Shown here piece by piece: positions 9,051 through 19,118 of a stretch of DNA of 64,000 bases. Each line of letters begins with the position of its first letter. Within the stretch, counting starts at the first letter, position 1. The stretch comes from an uncultured Clostridium sp. (GTDB taxonomy: Bacteria; Bacillota; Clostridia; TANB77; CAG-508): NCBI GenBank assembly GCA_900553405.1, contig USDF01000001.1, positions 1 through 64,000 of the forward strand, given 5' to 3'. The notes under the pieces were generated by a model. The model made no database searches. It worked only from the letters and a program-made list of their open reading frames with translations, and was not told where the DNA came from. The position numbers and the translations under genes are program-made.

Positions 9051-9165
9051 TAATTTAGAAAAATAAATTACCAAATTGGCACGGAAAAAATGGCAAAAAT
9101 ATAAATTATAATATACATTTATGATAAGATAATAAGCATAAAAATAAAATGAAAGAGGGAGAATA

Positions 9166-10578
9166 ATGAGAAAAATAAAAACTTTATCAATATTATTTAT
9201 AGCATGCTTATTAGCTAGTTTAATATTTCCAATGTATGTAAATAAAGTATATGCTGGAATCAAAAATGAAGTAACATTAAATTTTAAAGGTGGAACAATT
9301 CATGATGGCTATGTAGAATATAGCAAAAAAGCGAAATTACAATTATTCAAAGGAGATGAGTTAGTTACTAATATTTCAAATAATATGGTAATTGATTTAA
9401 ACGAAGCAGAGTACAAGTTTGTAATTGAAGAAATTGAAGATTCAAGTCTTTCTAGTGTTAATACCCACATAAGATTAAATATTAATAATTGGTATTACCC
9501 AATGACAACAATAGTAGGTGAAGCTAAATCTACATTCAAATTAGAATCAAGTAAATTTAGTGGAACATTAGATGTTAAATTTGTAAGAACCAATATTGCT
9601 ATTAACACAACAGTTAAAAATGTTTATAATGATATATCATCAAAAGGTGTAATAGATTTGACTAATGGTAAAGAATATGTAATAGATTTTTCTAAAACTG
9701 ATGAATTGACAGAAGGATTAAAATCATTTGCAGATTTAGACAAAACACTATATTATAAGAGAAGCAATGATGGTCTATTAGCAACAGACAATGAAAGTGA
9801 AGCTGTTATAAAGATTGTTGGAAATAGGTCAGAGAATAAAGCAATATTAACTGCAGTAAATGTTGGAACTAAAAAAAATGAAGTTTTTAAAGGATTTCAT
9901 ACTCAATATACAGGTTCTAAATTGAGTTTTACTGGCTCAGATGGTGAAATTTTGAATGAAACAAGATTTGATTATTATACTAGATGTACTTATGATTACA
10001 CATTTAAATATGTAAAAGAAGAAGTTAAACCAAAAGAGTATAAAGTTATTGAAGGTGCAAACCAAAAATACACAATAGATGAATCAAAAAATGCAACATT
10101 TAGAATAAATGCAGAATATAATATATTTGAAAATGGTGGAAAAGTATATGTAGATAATACTTTAGTAGATAATAACAATTATACTTCTAAATCAGGTAGC
10201 ACAATAATAACTTTAAAAGATGCTTATTTAAAAACATTGTCTGTTGGAGAACATACTTTGAAAGTAGCTTTTACAGATAGTGGAGAAGCAACAACTAAGT
10301 TTGAAATAGCTAAAAAAGTAGAAGAAAATAAAGACAATAACAGCAATAATAACAATAGTAATAAAAATGATAATAACAATAATAATAATAATGACAACAG
10401 CGATAACAACGATAATATTGATAATACTACTTCAAACACAGAAAACGAAAATAAAGAAGAAATTATCTCAAATCCAAAAACTGGAGATAATGTAATGCTA
10501 TATGTAACAATAGCAAGTGTGTCAATATTAGTTTTAGGAGCAACAACAATGGTTTCTAGAAAGAGAAAAATGAATTAA
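9166..10578 (+). CDS. Cell-wall-anchored surface protein with NPKTG sortase signal
   Basis: This 470-residue exported protein has a signal peptide (residues ~1-30, ending near VYAG) and a large beta-rich ectodomain with no family I recognise. An Asn/Asp/Ser low-complexity stalk follows (~388-430). The C-terminal wall-sorting signal is NPKTGD, then a hydrophobic helix and the positive tail SRKRKMN. NPKTG is a variant of the LPxTG sortase signal. No sortase is encoded in the window. A terminator follows. The stalk is encoded by runs of AAT and AAC codons, which could slip in length between strains. Confidence 0.82.
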   Translation: MRKIKTLSILFIACLLASLIFPMYVNKVYAGIKNEVTLNFKGGTIHDGYVEYSKKAKLQLFKGDELVTNISNNMVIDLNEAEYKFVIEEIEDSSLSSVNTHIRLNINNWYYPMTTIVGEAKSTFKLESSKFSGTLDVKFVRTNIAINTTVKNVYNDISSKGVIDLTNGKEYVIDFSKTDELTEGLKSFADLDKTLYYKRSNDGLLATDNESEAVIKIVGNRSENKAILTAVNVGTKKNEVFKGFHTQYTGSKLSFTGSDGEILNETRFDYYTRCTYDYTFKYVKEEVKPKEYKVIEGANQKYTIDESKNATFRINAEYNIFENGGKVYVDNTLVDNNNYTSKSGSTIITLKDAYLKTLSVGEHTLKVAFTDSGEATTKFEIAKKVEENKDNNSNNNNSNKNDNNNNNNNDNSDNNDNIDNTTSNTENENKEEIISNPKTGDNVMLYVTIASVSILVLGATTMVSRKRKMN

Positions 10579-10601
10579 AATAATAAAAAACATCAATATA
10601 T

Positions 10602-10633
10602 AAAACAAGGTATATTAAATGCCTTGTTTTTTT
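10602..10633 (+). terminator. Terminator of the sortase-anchored protein gene
   Basis: AAAACAAGG (10602-10610) pairs with CCTTGTTTT (10622-10630), followed by a T-run. Confidence 0.8.
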
Positions 10634-10655
10634 ATAATATAAATGATATAAATAA

Positions 10656-10696
10656 TGCAAAGGACATTTGGGGACGGGTCACATTTGTCCTTTGTA
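10656..10696 (+). repeat. REP-like palindromic repeat, GGACATTTGGGGACGGGT family
   Basis: CAAAGGACA (10658-10666) and TGTCCTTTG (10686-10694) are perfect inverted arms around TTTGGGGACGGGTCACATT. Related copies lie at 8037, 40455 and 52680, always just after a gene. Confidence 0.75.
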
Positions 10697-10755
10697 AATT
10701 GAAATATAAAAAATGAAAAATTTTGTTTCATATTATAAAAATACCTTAAATCCTG

Positions 10756-10840
10756 TGTTATTTAGTGTTGTTTAGTATCGTTTGACCTTTTGAAAATGAA
10801 CAAAATAGCATTAAATAATATTAAACATAACTAAACGAAA
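10756..10840. promoter_or_regulatory. Two opposed clusters of 10-bp phased repeats upstream of rhuM
   Basis: 10756-10785 is three consecutive decamers (TGTTATTTAG, TGTTGTTTAG, TATCGTTTGA). 10811-10840 is three decamers in the opposite orientation (TTAAATAATA, TTAAACATAA, CTAAACGAAA). The period equals one DNA helix turn, and the two clusters are 25 bp apart. This suggests a multi-subunit protein-binding site. No protein is assigned. Confidence 0.5.
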
Positions 10841-10849
10841 AAATTAAAT

Positions 10850-10881
10850 TTGAGACTTTTATTCGTCTTAATTAGTCTCAA
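10850..10881. repeat. Inverted repeat ahead of rhuM
   Basis: TTGAGAC (10850-10856) and GTCTCAA (10875-10881) form inverted arms around an AT-rich centre that itself holds AGAC/GTCT. It lies 31 bp before the rhuM start. It could be an operator or a leader hairpin. Confidence 0.5.
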
Positions 10882-10912
10882 TAAAAAATAACATATGAAA
10901 GGAGTAAAATAA

Positions 10913-11938
10913 ATGAGTAATATAACAATTGGAAATGAAAAAAATATTTTATTTTATAGTGATGAAAATGGACAAACCAAAGTAGAAGTAATTCTACAAG
11001 ATGAAAATGTTTGGTTAAATGTAAATGCAATAGCTACTCTTTTTGATGTACAAAGACCTGCTATTGTAAAGCATATAAATAATATATACAATGATGAAGA
11101 ATTAAGTAGGAAATCAACTTGTTCCATTTTGGAACAAGTTCAAGTGGAGGGAACTCGAAGTGTTAAAAGGCAAAAGGAATATTATAATCTAGATATGATT
11201 ATTTCTATCGGGTTTAGAGTTAATTCTAAAAAAGCAATTAAATTTAGAACTTGGGCAAATAAGATAATTAAAGATTATATGATACAAGGTTTTGCACTTG
11301 ATGATAATAGATTTATGAAATCAAGAAAATCTGATCAAGAATATTTTAAAAGATTACTTGAAAGAATAAAATTAATTCGTACTAGTGAGAGAATGTTTTA
11401 TCAAAAAATTACAGATATCTTTGCTGAGTGTTCTATTGATTATGATAAAAATAGCGATATAGCAAAAGATTTTTATGCAACTATTCAAAATAAATTTCAC
11501 TATGCTATTACTGGGAGTACTGCAGCAGAAATTATTTACAACAGAGTTGATAGTCAAAAAGTGAATATGGGATTAACAAATTGGGATAAATCTCCTGATG
11601 GAAAAATCTTAAAATCAGATGTTTCTGTTGCTAAAAATTATTTAGATGAAAAAGAAATAAAAAAACTAAATAATTTGGTGAACTTATTTTTAGATATTGC
11701 AGAAAATAATGCAGAAAGAAATTTATCAATGAGTATGAATGAATGGAAGAATGAAGTAGAAACATCTTTAAAATTATTTCATTATGATGTATTGCAAGGC
11801 AAAGGAAAAATCTCTGCTGAAAAAGCAAAACAAAAAGCAGAAAATGAATATGAAAAATACAAAATTATACAAGATAAAAAATTTGTTTCTGATTTTGATA
11901 AATTACTAATTGAAACAGAAAAGATAGAAAAGCATTAG
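10913..11938 (+). CDS. RhuM family protein
   Basis: RhuM proteins are found in genomic islands and prophages of many bacteria. They are often called virulence proteins, but their molecular function is unsettled. The 341-residue product has the conserved N-terminal block: VWLNVNAIATLFDVQRPAIVKHI (residues ~34-56), EYYNLDMIISIGFRVNSKKAIKFR and WANKIIKDYMIQGFALDD. A helical C-terminal half ends in a Lys/Glu-rich coiled segment. A strong AAAGGAG site precedes the ATG. It is a single accessory gene between a surface-protein gene and uvrB, with an unusual repeat-rich upstream region. The islands that usually carry such genes are not otherwise visible here. Confidence 0.88.
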   Translation: MSNITIGNEKNILFYSDENGQTKVEVILQDENVWLNVNAIATLFDVQRPAIVKHINNIYNDEELSRKSTCSILEQVQVEGTRSVKRQKEYYNLDMIISIGFRVNSKKAIKFRTWANKIIKDYMIQGFALDDNRFMKSRKSDQEYFKRLLERIKLIRTSERMFYQKITDIFAECSIDYDKNSDIAKDFYATIQNKFHYAITGSTAAEIIYNRVDSQKVNMGLTNWDKSPDGKILKSDVSVAKNYLDEKEIKKLNNLVNLFLDIAENNAERNLSMSMNEWKNEVETSLKLFHYDVLQGKGKISAEKAKQKAENEYEKYKIIQDKKFVSDFDKLLIETEKIEKH

Positions 11939-11975
11939 AAATAATTACAATATGAATTATAAGAGGTGAATAAAA

Positions 11976-13931
11976 ATGTTTAAATTACACTCAGAATATA
12001 AGCCAACAGGCGACCAACCACAAGCAATAGAATACTTATCAAAAGGAATAAAAGAAGGCAAGAAGTTTCAAACATTGCTAGGAGTAACAGGTTCTGGTAA
12101 AACTTTTACTATGGCAAATATAATTCAAAATGTACAAAAGCCTACACTTGTTTTAGCACATAATAAGACTTTAGCAGGACAACTTTATTCGGAGTTTAAA
12201 GAGTTCTTCCCAGAGAACAATGTAGAGTATTTTGTTTCATACTATGACTATTACCAACCAGAAGCGTATATTCCACAATCAGATACTTATATAGAAAAAG
12301 ACTCCTCTGTAAATGATGAAATAGATAAACTTCGCCATAGTGCTACTGCCTCTCTTTTTGAAACAAGAGATACAATAATTGTAGCTTCTGTTTCTTGTAT
12401 ATATGGATTAGGAGATCCTATAGATTATGAAAATATGGCTATATCTTTAAGACCGGGTATGCAGATAGAAAGAGATAAGGTACTAAAAAAATTAGTTAAT
12501 ATGCAATACACAAGAAATGAATTAGACTTTAAAAGAGGTACTTTTAGAGCTAAAGGTGATATTGTAGAAATTTATCCATCAGATGAAAGTGAAACAGCAA
12601 TAAGAGTAGAATTCTGGGGAGATGAAATAGAAAAAATTTCAGAAATAAATCCACTTACAGGAAAAGTGCAAGCTACAAGAAATCATATTGTTATATTCCC
12701 AAATTCACACTATGTTACAACTTCAGATAAAATGGAAAGAGCATTAGATGCCATAGATAAAGAAAAAGAACAAAGGGTAGAATATTTTAAGTCTATTGGT
12801 AAATTAATAGAAGCACAAAGAATAGAAGAAAGAACAAATTTTGATATAGAAATGATGAAAGAAACAGGTTTTTGCCAAGGAATTGAAAACTATTCAAGAC
12901 ACATAAGTGGAAGAGAGGAAGGTAGTCCTCCATTTACATTATTTGATTATTTTCCCAAAGACTTTTTACTATTAATAGACGAATCACATGCAACAATACC
13001 ACAAGTAAGAGCGATGTACAATGGAGATAGAGCAAGAAAAGAATCTTTAGTAAATTACGGTTTTAGACTTCCATCAGCTTTTGATAATAGACCTTTAAAA
13101 TTTGAAGAATTTGAACAACGAATTAATCAATGTATATTTGTTAGCGCAACGCCTGCAGATTACGAAAAAGAACATTCTAAAGATAATGTTGTAGAACAAA
13201 TAATACGTCCTACAGGACTTTTAGATCCTAAAATAGAGGTAAAACCTGTAACAAATCAAGTAGATGATTTAATAGAACAAATAAGACAAACTACAGAAGC
13301 GGGAGACAGAGTATTAGTTACGACTCTTACTAAAAAAATGGCAGAAGACTTATCTAGCTATTTAGCAGGTATAGGCATAAAAGTAAAATATATGCATTCA
13401 GATATAAAAGCATTAGAGAGAATGGAAATAATAAGAGATTTAAGACTTGGAGAGTTTGATGTTTTAGTTGGTATAAATCTTTTAAGAGAAGGTTTAGATA
13501 TTCCAGAAGTTTCTTTAGTTGCTATACTAGATGCAGATAAAGAAGGATTTTTACGTTCAGAACGTTCTTTAATTCAAACTATAGGACGTGCCGCAAGAAA
13601 TACCAATGGTATGGTAATAATGTATGCAGATGAACTTACAGAAAGTATGGAAAAAGCGATTTCTGAAACAAATAGAAGAAGAAAAATACAAGAGGAATAC
13701 AACAAAGAACATGGGATTGTTCCTCAAACAATAAAGAAAAATATTAGAGATACTATTAAAGCTAGCATAGTTGAAGAAGCACAGAAAGAATATAGTATAG
13801 ATAAAGAAGCGGATATACAAGAAGTAATAGATAAATTAACAGATGAAATGCTAAAATATGCTTCACAAATGGAATTTGAAAAAGCAGCAGAATTAAGAGA
13901 TAAAATAAAAGAATTAACAGGTGAAGTTTAA
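11976..13931 (+). CDS. uvrB: UvrABC excinuclease subunit B
   Basis: UvrB receives damaged DNA from UvrA and nicks it with UvrC in nucleotide excision repair. At 651 residues it is of normal length. It has the helicase motifs [14 protein letters not shown] (Walker A, residue ~40), the beta-hairpin [24 protein letters not shown] and [37 protein letters not shown]. The C-terminal UVR coiled coil ([16 protein letters not shown]) that binds UvrA and UvrC is also present. In many Firmicutes uvrB is followed directly by uvrA. Here cysE and two small genes lie between them and uvrA has its own promoter. A terminator follows. Confidence 0.97.
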   Translation: MFKLHSEYKPTGDQPQAIEYLSKGIKEGKKFQTLLGVTGSGKTFTMANIIQNVQKPTLVLAHNKTLAGQLYSEFKEFFPENNVEYFVSYYDYYQPEAYIPQSDTYIEKDSSVNDEIDKLRHSATASLFETRDTIIVASVSCIYGLGDPIDYENMAISLRPGMQIERDKVLKKLVNMQYTRNELDFKRGTFRAKGDIVEIYPSDESETAIRVEFWGDEIEKISEINPLTGKVQATRNHIVIFPNSHYVTTSDKMERALDAIDKEKEQRVEYFKSIGKLIEAQRIEERTNFDIEMMKETGFCQGIENYSRHISGREEGSPPFTLFDYFPKDFLLLIDESHATIPQVRAMYNGDRARKESLVNYGFRLPSAFDNRPLKFEEFEQRINQCIFVSATPADYEKEHSKDNVVEQIIRPTGLLDPKIEVKPVTNQVDDLIEQIRQTTEAGDRVLVTTLTKKMAEDLSSYLAGIGIKVKYMHSDIKALERMEIIRDLRLGEFDVLVGINLLREGLDIPEVSLVAILDADKEGFLRSERSLIQTIGRAARNTNGMVIMYADELTESMEKAISETNRRRKIQEEYNKEHGIVPQTIKKNIRDTIKASIVEEAQKEYSIDKEADIQEVIDKLTDEMLKYASQMEFEKAAELRDKIKELTGEV

Positions 13932-13980
13932 TTGGGTAAGAATAAGGATTTTTAATAAAGGCGTTAAAATAATTATTATA

Positions 13981-14028
13981 AAAATAGAAAGTTGGAAACA
14001 AATTAAAGTGACCAACTTTCTATTTTTT
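13981..14028 (+). terminator. Terminator of uvrB
   Basis: A perfect 15-bp stem (13981-13995 with 14012-14026) is followed by a T-run. Confidence 0.9.
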
Positions 14029-14051
14029 CATATTATAGATTAGGTGGTTTT

Positions 14052-14574
14052 ATGAGAGTTTTTAAAGAATTATATGAAGATGCAAAAAACATAATGAAGA
14101 AAGATCCTGCTTGCAAAAATATACTTGAAGTTATCATTTTATACCCGGGCTTTCACATATTAGTATTCCATAGAATATCTAATTTCTTATACAGACATAA
14201 GCTAAAATTTTTAGCAAGATTAAATTCACAAATAGGAAGATTTTTTACAGGAATAGAAATTCATCCAGGAGCAAAAATAGGTAGAAGATTATTTATAGAC
14301 CATGGAATGGGAATTGTAATTGGAGAAACTGCAACAATAGGTAATGATTGCACAATTTATCACAATGCCACTTTAGGTGGAACAGGAAAAGATAAGTACA
14401 AAAGACATCCTGATTTAGGTAATAATGTAATGGTAGGTTGTGGTGCAAAAGTACTACGGACCGATAAAAATAGGTAACAATGTAAAAATAGGAGCAAATG
14501 CAGTAATTTTAAAAAATGTAGAAAGTAATGTAACAGTTGTTGGAATGCCGGGAAGAGTAGTAAAAAGAATATAA
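14052..14574 (+). CDS. cysE: Serine O-acetyltransferase, needs a +1 shift at a CGG triplet
   Basis: CysE acetylates serine with acetyl-CoA as the first committed step of cysteine synthesis. The left-handed beta-helix hexapeptide core is clear: [38 protein letters not shown] and [20 protein letters not shown]. Frame zero reads 135 codons to CTA (14454-14456), then CGG, and stops at 14477. Skipping C14457 restores [15 protein letters not shown], then [12 protein letters not shown], and a stop at 14572-14574. The full product would be 173 residues, normal for the short EpsC-type CysE. The start has an AGGTGG site. The same +1 shift at CGG is needed in secA and sufS, so this may be recoding, mutation or sequencing error. 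Confidence 0.85.
14454..14460 (+). other. Apparent +1 frameshift site in cysE (CTA CGG A)
   Basis: Frame zero reads CTA CGG ACC. The family requires Leu-Gly-Pro-Ile, obtained if C14457 is skipped (CTA, GGA, CCG, ATA). The quadruplet CGGA stands where one glycine codon is expected. Confidence 0.7.
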
Positions 14575-14583
14575 AAATAAAAA

Positions 14584-14608
14584 AAGCCTATCAAAAAATG
14601 ATAGGCTT
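14584..14608 (-). terminator. Hairpin terminator, best for the minus-strand gene at 14641
   Basis: AAGCCTATCA (14584-14593) pairs with TGATAGGCTT (14599-14608). The minus strand has the longer T-run after it; cysE may also end here. Confidence 0.75.
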
Positions 14609-14640
14609 AAAACTACTTTCTCTTTTTTAAAAGAGAAATG

Positions 14641-14847
14641 TTATTTCTTGCGAACAACGCAAGCAAAACGTTTGTCATCTGAAGATGCCAAAGTTTTGGG
14701 TCCTCTCTGTACCACTAAGGAAGAATAATCCCGGGTGATTTTCTTTATTTCACTACCATATAAATCAATAGTGAAGAAAGGAGCAGAGGAACTAAGAAAT
14801 TCTTCTACCTTTGAGTGGATGTACTGGCTTCTTGTAATGTACTGCAT
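14641..14847 (-). CDS. Small hypothetical protein (68 aa)
   Basis: No family is recognised. The product is a 68-residue soluble protein with a polar N-terminus, the segment FFTIDLYGSEIKKITRDYSS and a basic C-terminus (FACVVRKK). A very strong AAAGGAGG site lies 8 bases before the ATG, and a terminator follows. Base composition is less AT-rich than its neighbours (CCGGG, AACGCAAGC), which hints at different codon use. An overlapping plus-strand frame (14735-14929) lacks a ribosome site and is taken as a shadow. It resembles the isolated small genes at 15040 and 24511 in having strong signals and no known role. Confidence 0.65.
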   Translation of the reverse strand: MQYITRSQYIHSKVEEFLSSSAPFFTIDLYGSEIKKITRDYSSLVVQRGPKTLASSDDKRFACVVRKK

Positions 14848-14980
14848 AAAAGAACCTCCTTTAAGTAGTTTTATAAAATTGTTATTTGAACATTATAACA
14901 TAAAATTAAAGATATGTAAACTTTTTTAGAAAAAATGAACATAAAATAGTAATCAAGGATGTTTTTAACATAAAATAAAA

Positions 14981-15025
14981 CAATAAAGAAGTATTAAACA
15001 CTAAAATTTAATACTTCTTTTATTG
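14981..15025 (-). terminator. Terminator of the 15040-15327 gene
   Basis: The arms 14981-14998 and 15007-15025 pair over 18 bp with a single bulged T. On the minus strand a T-rich run follows. Confidence 0.75.
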
Positions 15026-15039
15026 CTTTATTAAAAAAA

Positions 15040-15327
15040 TTAAGCCCTTGAAGGTTGATTCTTCATAGAGAGAATCCATAACTTTTGTGCAAAAGAATAT
15101 TTTGAATCATTTTCATCTAAAGATTTCACATCTTCGCACTCTACTCTGACTTTTTTCCAAGAAATCCGGTGAGTTCTTGGAAAATAATTGAACTCTTTTA
15201 AATCTGTGACTTCAAGGCCATTTTGCCTAAGCTCAATAGCTTTAGTTTTACCAATTTTAAAATTGGCTACAAACAAACCAAATTCAGCTTCAGACTTCAA
15301 TTTTTCTTCTACAGTTGCATTGATCAT
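15040..15327 (-). CDS. Small hypothetical protein (95 aa)
   Basis: The 95-residue product is not recognised. It contains GLFVANFKIGKTKAIELRQNG, compatible with a small DNA-binding or regulatory fold, and ends with KLWILSMKNQPSRA. The open frame extends 27 codons further, but the start at 15327 is supported by an AAAGGAGGGC site. It has its own terminator and no operon partner. Like the 14641 gene it sits between cysE and uvrA and is less AT-rich than the housekeeping genes. Function is unknown. Confidence 0.65.
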   Translation of the reverse strand: MINATVEEKLKSEAEFGLFVANFKIGKTKAIELRQNGLEVTDLKEFNYFPRTHRISWKKVRVECEDVKSLDENDSKYSFAQKLWILSMKNQPSRA

Positions 15328-15456
15328 AAGTTGCCCTCCTTTTAGAATATAGCATAAATTAAACAAAGTTATACTAATTTCAACAAGTTTATGTATAAAG
15401 TATACCATAAAACAACAAATATGTAAACTAAAATTTTACTATTTTATACCAAACTC

Positions 15457-15485
15457 TTGTTTTTATAAAATTAATATAGTATAAT
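15457..15485 (+). promoter_or_regulatory. Promoter of uvrA
   Basis: TTGTTT (15457-15462), a 17-bp spacer and TATAAT (15480-15485) lie 86 bp before the ATG. No clear LexA (SOS) box was seen by eye. Confidence 0.6.
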
Positions 15486-15571
15486 GAAAAAGATTTAAGA
15501 CAAAATAATTTATAATATATAATTATGAAAGAGTAATGTTAAATTATATGTTTATTATATAGGGGGCAAAT

Positions 15572-18403
15572 ATGAACGATAAAATAATTATAAAAGGTGC
15601 GAAAGTACATAATTTAAAAAATATAAACTTAGAAATACCAAGAGATAAATTAGTTGTTATAACAGGTCTTTCAGGTTCAGGAAAATCATCTTTAGCATTT
15701 GATACTTTATATGCAGAAGGCCAAAGAAGATATGTAGAAAGTCTTTCTTCATATGCAAGACAATTCTTAGGAATGATGGAAAAACCAGAAGTGGAATCTA
15801 TAGATGGACTTTCACCAGCAATTTCAATAGATCAAAAAACAACTTCAAAAAATCCACGTTCTACAGTAGGCACAGTTACTGAAATATATGATTATCTTCG
15901 TTTATTATATGCAAGAATAGGTGTACCATATTGCCCAAAATGTGGTAAGAAAATAGAAAAACAAACAGTAGATCAAATAGTAGACTCTATTTTAGAAATG
16001 CCAGAAGGCACAAAAATACAAGTATTATCTCCAATAGTTAGAGGTAGAAAAGGTGAGTTCGTAAAACAATTAGAAGGTTACCAAAAAGAAGGTTTCGTTC
16101 GTGCTAGAGTGGACGGAAATACAGTAGAGCTCTCAGATGATTTAGATTTAGACAGAAAGAAAAAACATAATATAGAATTAATTATAGATAGATTAGTTAT
16201 AAAAGAAGATATTAGGAGTAGACTTACAGAAAGTGTTGAAATAGCATTAAAAAATGCTAATAATTTAGTCCTAATAGAAGATGCAACAAATAAACAAGAA
16301 AAATTATATAGTGGCAATTATGCATGTCCAGATTGCAATATTAGTTTTGATGAGTTATCACCAAGAATGTTTTCGTTTAATAACCCATTCGGTGCATGCC
16401 CAAGCTGTACAGGTTTAGGTTTTTTAATGAAAATGGATGAAGACTTAATTATACCTGACAGAAATAAAACTTTATATGACGGAGTAAAAGCATTTGGTGC
16501 AAGTACTATGAAAAAAGGCGATACTATGGCAAAAATGTATTTTGAAAGTATCGGAAAACACTATGGTGTAAAAATAAAAGATGTTCCTATAAAAAAACTA
16601 CCAAAAGAATTTTTAGATAAAATTTTATATGGGACAGGAACAGAAGAAATAGATTTTGAATATTCATCACCATCAGGAGTTAGAAAATTTAAAGCTCCAT
16701 TTGAGGGAGTAATACCAACATTAGAGAGAAGACACAATGAAACAAAATCACAAGGAATGCGCGATTTTTACGAAATGTATATGAGCGATAGTGATTGTCC
16801 AGAATGTCATGGTTCAAGACTTAATAAAAACAGCTTGGCAGTAAAAGTAGGTAGTAAAAATATACAAGAACTAACAGATATGCAAATTACAGGAATAAAA
16901 GATTATATAAATTCTTTAGAATTAAGTAAAAAAGACGAAATGATAGCAGGACAAATAATTAAAGAATTAAACACAAGACTACAATTCTTAATAGATGTTG
17001 GTTTAGACTATTTAACTTTATCAAGAAGTGCTGGAACACTATCTGGTGGAGAAGCACAACGTATTCGTTTAGCAACTCAAATTGGTTCAGGCTTAACTGG
17101 TGTACTTTATATACTAGATGAACCAAGTATAGGACTTCATCAAAGAGACAATGATAGACTAATAGCAACTCTTAAAAAGTTACGTGATTTAGGAAATAGT
17201 GTTATAGTTGTAGAACATGATGAAGATACTATGTACGCAGCAGACCAAATAATAGATATAGGACCAGGTGCAGGTGTTCACGGAGGTAGAGTCTTAGCAC
17301 AAGGAACAGCAGAAGAAATTAAAAAAGTAGAAGGTTCTATTACAGGAGATTATTTAAGTAAAAGGAAACAAATTCATGTACCTAAAAAAAGAAGAAAATC
17401 AAATGGAAGAACAATAGAAGTAAAAGGAGCAGTAGAAAACAACTTGAAAAATGTAAATGTTAAATTTCCACTTGGTGAATTTATATGTGTAACAGGTGTT
17501 TCAGGTTCTGGAAAGAGTACATTAGTAAACGAAATATTATACAAAACTATTGCTAAAGAATTAAATGGCTCAAATATTAAACCAGGAAAATGCAAAGAAG
17601 TAAAAGGACTTGAAAATATAGATAAAATTATAAATATTGATCAATCACCAATTGGTAGAACACCACGTTCTAATCCAGCAACATATACAGGAGTATTTGA
17701 TTATATTAGAGATTTATTTGCAGGGACAAACGAAGCAAAAATGAGAGGATATGATAAAGGCAGATTTAGCTTTAACGTACCAGGTGGAAGATGTGAAGCA
17801 TGTAGCGGAGATGGCGTTTTAAAAATAGAAATGCACTTTTTATCAGACATTTATGTGCCTTGTGAAGTATGTAAAGGAAAACGTTATAACAAAGAAACGT
17901 TAGAAGTAAAATATAAAGGAAAGACAATTTCAGACGTATTAGATATGACAGTAGAAGAAGCATTAGAGTTCTTTAAAAACTTACCTAAAATAAAAAATAA
18001 AATACAAACTTTATATGATGTAGGACTTGGATACATTAAGCTTGGACAACCATCTACAACATTATCTGGTGGAGAAGCACAACGTGTTAAATTAGCTACT
18101 GAGCTTTCTAAAAAGCCTACTGGAAAGACATTATATATTTTAGATGAGCCAACTACAGGACTTCATATTGCAGACGTTCATAGATTAGTTGATATTTTAC
18201 AACGTTTAGTAGATACAGGAAATAGCATAATAGTAATTGAACATAATTTAGATTTAATAAAAACTTGTGACTACATTATAGATTTAGGACCAGAAGGAGG
18301 AGACAAGGGAGGAGAAGTAGTAGCAGTTGGAACTCCTGAACAAATAACTAAAAATGATAGAAGTTATACAGGAAAATTCTTAAAGAAATATTTAGAAGAA
18401 TAA
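15572..18403 (+). CDS. uvrA: UvrABC excinuclease subunit A
   Basis: UvrA is the ABC-type ATPase dimer that finds bulky DNA lesions and loads UvrB. The product is 943 residues, a normal length. It has two ABC modules: Walker [13 protein letters not shown] (residue ~32) with signature [12 protein letters not shown], and Walker [12 protein letters not shown] (~640) with signature [12 protein letters not shown]. Zinc-binding cysteine clusters occur at CPKCGKK, CPDCN, CPECHGS and CEACSGDG. The ribosome site is AGGGGGC. It has its own promoter and is separated from uvrB by 1.6 kb. Confidence 0.98.
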   Translation: MNDKIIIKGAKVHNLKNINLEIPRDKLVVITGLSGSGKSSLAFDTLYAEGQRRYVESLSSYARQFLGMMEKPEVESIDGLSPAISIDQKTTSKNPRSTVGTVTEIYDYLRLLYARIGVPYCPKCGKKIEKQTVDQIVDSILEMPEGTKIQVLSPIVRGRKGEFVKQLEGYQKEGFVRARVDGNTVELSDDLDLDRKKKHNIELIIDRLVIKEDIRSRLTESVEIALKNANNLVLIEDATNKQEKLYSGNYACPDCNISFDELSPRMFSFNNPFGACPSCTGLGFLMKMDEDLIIPDRNKTLYDGVKAFGASTMKKGDTMAKMYFESIGKHYGVKIKDVPIKKLPKEFLDKILYGTGTEEIDFEYSSPSGVRKFKAPFEGVIPTLERRHNETKSQGMRDFYEMYMSDSDCPECHGSRLNKNSLAVKVGSKNIQELTDMQITGIKDYINSLELSKKDEMIAGQIIKELNTRLQFLIDVGLDYLTLSRSAGTLSGGEAQRIRLATQIGSGLTGVLYILDEPSIGLHQRDNDRLIATLKKLRDLGNSVIVVEHDEDTMYAADQIIDIGPGAGVHGGRVLAQGTAEEIKKVEGSITGDYLSKRKQIHVPKKRRKSNGRTIEVKGAVENNLKNVNVKFPLGEFICVTGVSGSGKSTLVNEILYKTIAKELNGSNIKPGKCKEVKGLENIDKIINIDQSPIGRTPRSNPATYTGVFDYIRDLFAGTNEAKMRGYDKGRFSFNVPGGRCEACSGDGVLKIEMHFLSDIYVPCEVCKGKRYNKETLEVKYKGKTISDVLDMTVEEALEFFKNLPKIKNKIQTLYDVGLGYIKLGQPSTTLSGGEAQRVKLATELSKKPTGKTLYILDEPTTGLHIADVHRLVDILQRLVDTGNSIIVIEHNLDLIKTCDYIIDLGPEGGDKGGEVVAVGTPEQITKNDRSYTGKFLKKYLEE

Positions 18404-18475
18404 TTGACAATAACAATAAAGCGAAAACTTCTAGCTATAAAAATCCTATTTAAAAGCTAATAACTTTTCATCGTC

Positions 18476-18505
18476 AAAAAGGACCACAGCAACTCTGTGG
18501 TCCTT
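18476..18505 (-). terminator. Terminator of the DUF2442 gene
   Basis: AAGGACCACAG (18479-18489) pairs with CTGTGGTCCTT (18495-18505); T5 follows on the minus strand. Confidence 0.85.
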
Positions 18506-18511
18506 ACCATA

Positions 18512-18793
18512 TTATTTCATTTCCTTAATTTTAGAATTAAATTCACTCAAAGGAATACTATTAAAATAAATTTTCTCTGGTGCAATATCTTCACCAGTAC
18601 TCCATTTTAAAGTGATTCCAAAAACACTAACTCTTTTGAAATTTTCTTTTTCTCTTAAATTTTTATAATAATCAAAATTTAACATTTCTTTCATATCATA
18701 TATTTTTTCTTCACCATTTTGAAATTTAATATATAATAAAAAGTTTTCCAAAGCTTTTACCTCAACAGGTAATTCTTCTATTAAATCTTCCAT
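18512..18793 (-). CDS. DUF2442 domain protein
   Basis: The 93-residue product matches the DUF2442 pattern: VKALENFLLYIKFQNGEEKIYDM (residues ~12-34), a middle LNFDYYKNLREKENFKRVSV and the closing TLKWSTGEDIAPEKIYFNS. DUF2442 genes commonly follow a DUF4160 gene, and the pair has been proposed to behave like a toxin-antitoxin unit; the function is not settled. Here the partner is only a 52-codon remnant (18762-18920), whose end overlaps this gene by 32 bp. A GGGGG ribosome site lies 8 bases before the ATG and a terminator follows, so DUF2442 itself looks intact. Confidence 0.82.
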   Translation of the reverse strand: MEDLIEELPVEVKALENFLLYIKFQNGEEKIYDMKEMLNFDYYKNLREKENFKRVSVFGITLKWSTGEDIAPEKIYFNSIPLSEFNSKIKEMK

Positions 18794-18920
18794 AATATAA
18801 GCCCCCTAACTTAATACTATATTCAGCATATTGTACGTGAATATGTGGCATATGATGTTTGTCTGTATCGTTGAAAAACATACTAACAATAATTCCATAA
18901 AATTGTGAAATAATAGGCAA
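18762..18920 (-). pseudogene. Truncated DUF4160 gene
   Basis: From a TTG at 18920, with GGAGG 10 bases upstream, the minus strand encodes the first half of a DUF4160 protein: MPIISQFYGIIVSMFFND, then HHMPHIHVQYAEYSIK. After residue ~37 the family sequence is lost and the frame ends at 18762 inside the DUF2442 gene. Intact members are about 80-90 residues, so roughly 40 C-terminal residues are missing, probably by an internal deletion that joined the two genes. Whether the 52-residue product is made is unknown. Confidence 0.7.
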
Positions 18921-18935
18921 TAATCTATCACCTCC

Positions 18936-19080
18936 TAAATTATAACAAGTTTAAGATATAATATCAATATTTTTGGAAATTTTACTATAGAATTATAGTA
19001 AGAATTAAAAAAATGAAATAATAAATTATATATATCATATTATTTTACATAATGCAATGCTTTAAATAAAAAATATTAAA
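18936..19080. other. AT-rich intergenic sequence, no feature seen
   Basis: This lies between the DUF4160 remnant and a short-peptide gene terminator. No frame with a ribosome site and no clear hairpin or promoter was found. Confidence 0.5.
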
Positions 19081-19115
19081 AAAGCCATTACATTAAAATA
19101 TGTAATGGCTTTTTA
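19081..19115. terminator. Terminator of the 34-residue gene
   Basis: AAAGCCATTACAT (19081-19093) pairs with ATGTAATGGCTTT (19100-19112). T-runs lie on both sides, so it may act in both directions. Confidence 0.8.
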
Positions 19116-19118
19116 AAA

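Noticed and set aside
10224..10439. Leu/Ser-rich minus-strand frame
   Set aside because: It is the complement of the Asn/Asp repeat region of the sortase-anchored protein.
14735..14929. Plus-strand 64-codon frame opposite the 14641 gene
   Set aside because: It lacks a ribosome site, while the minus-strand frame has a near-perfect one and a terminator.
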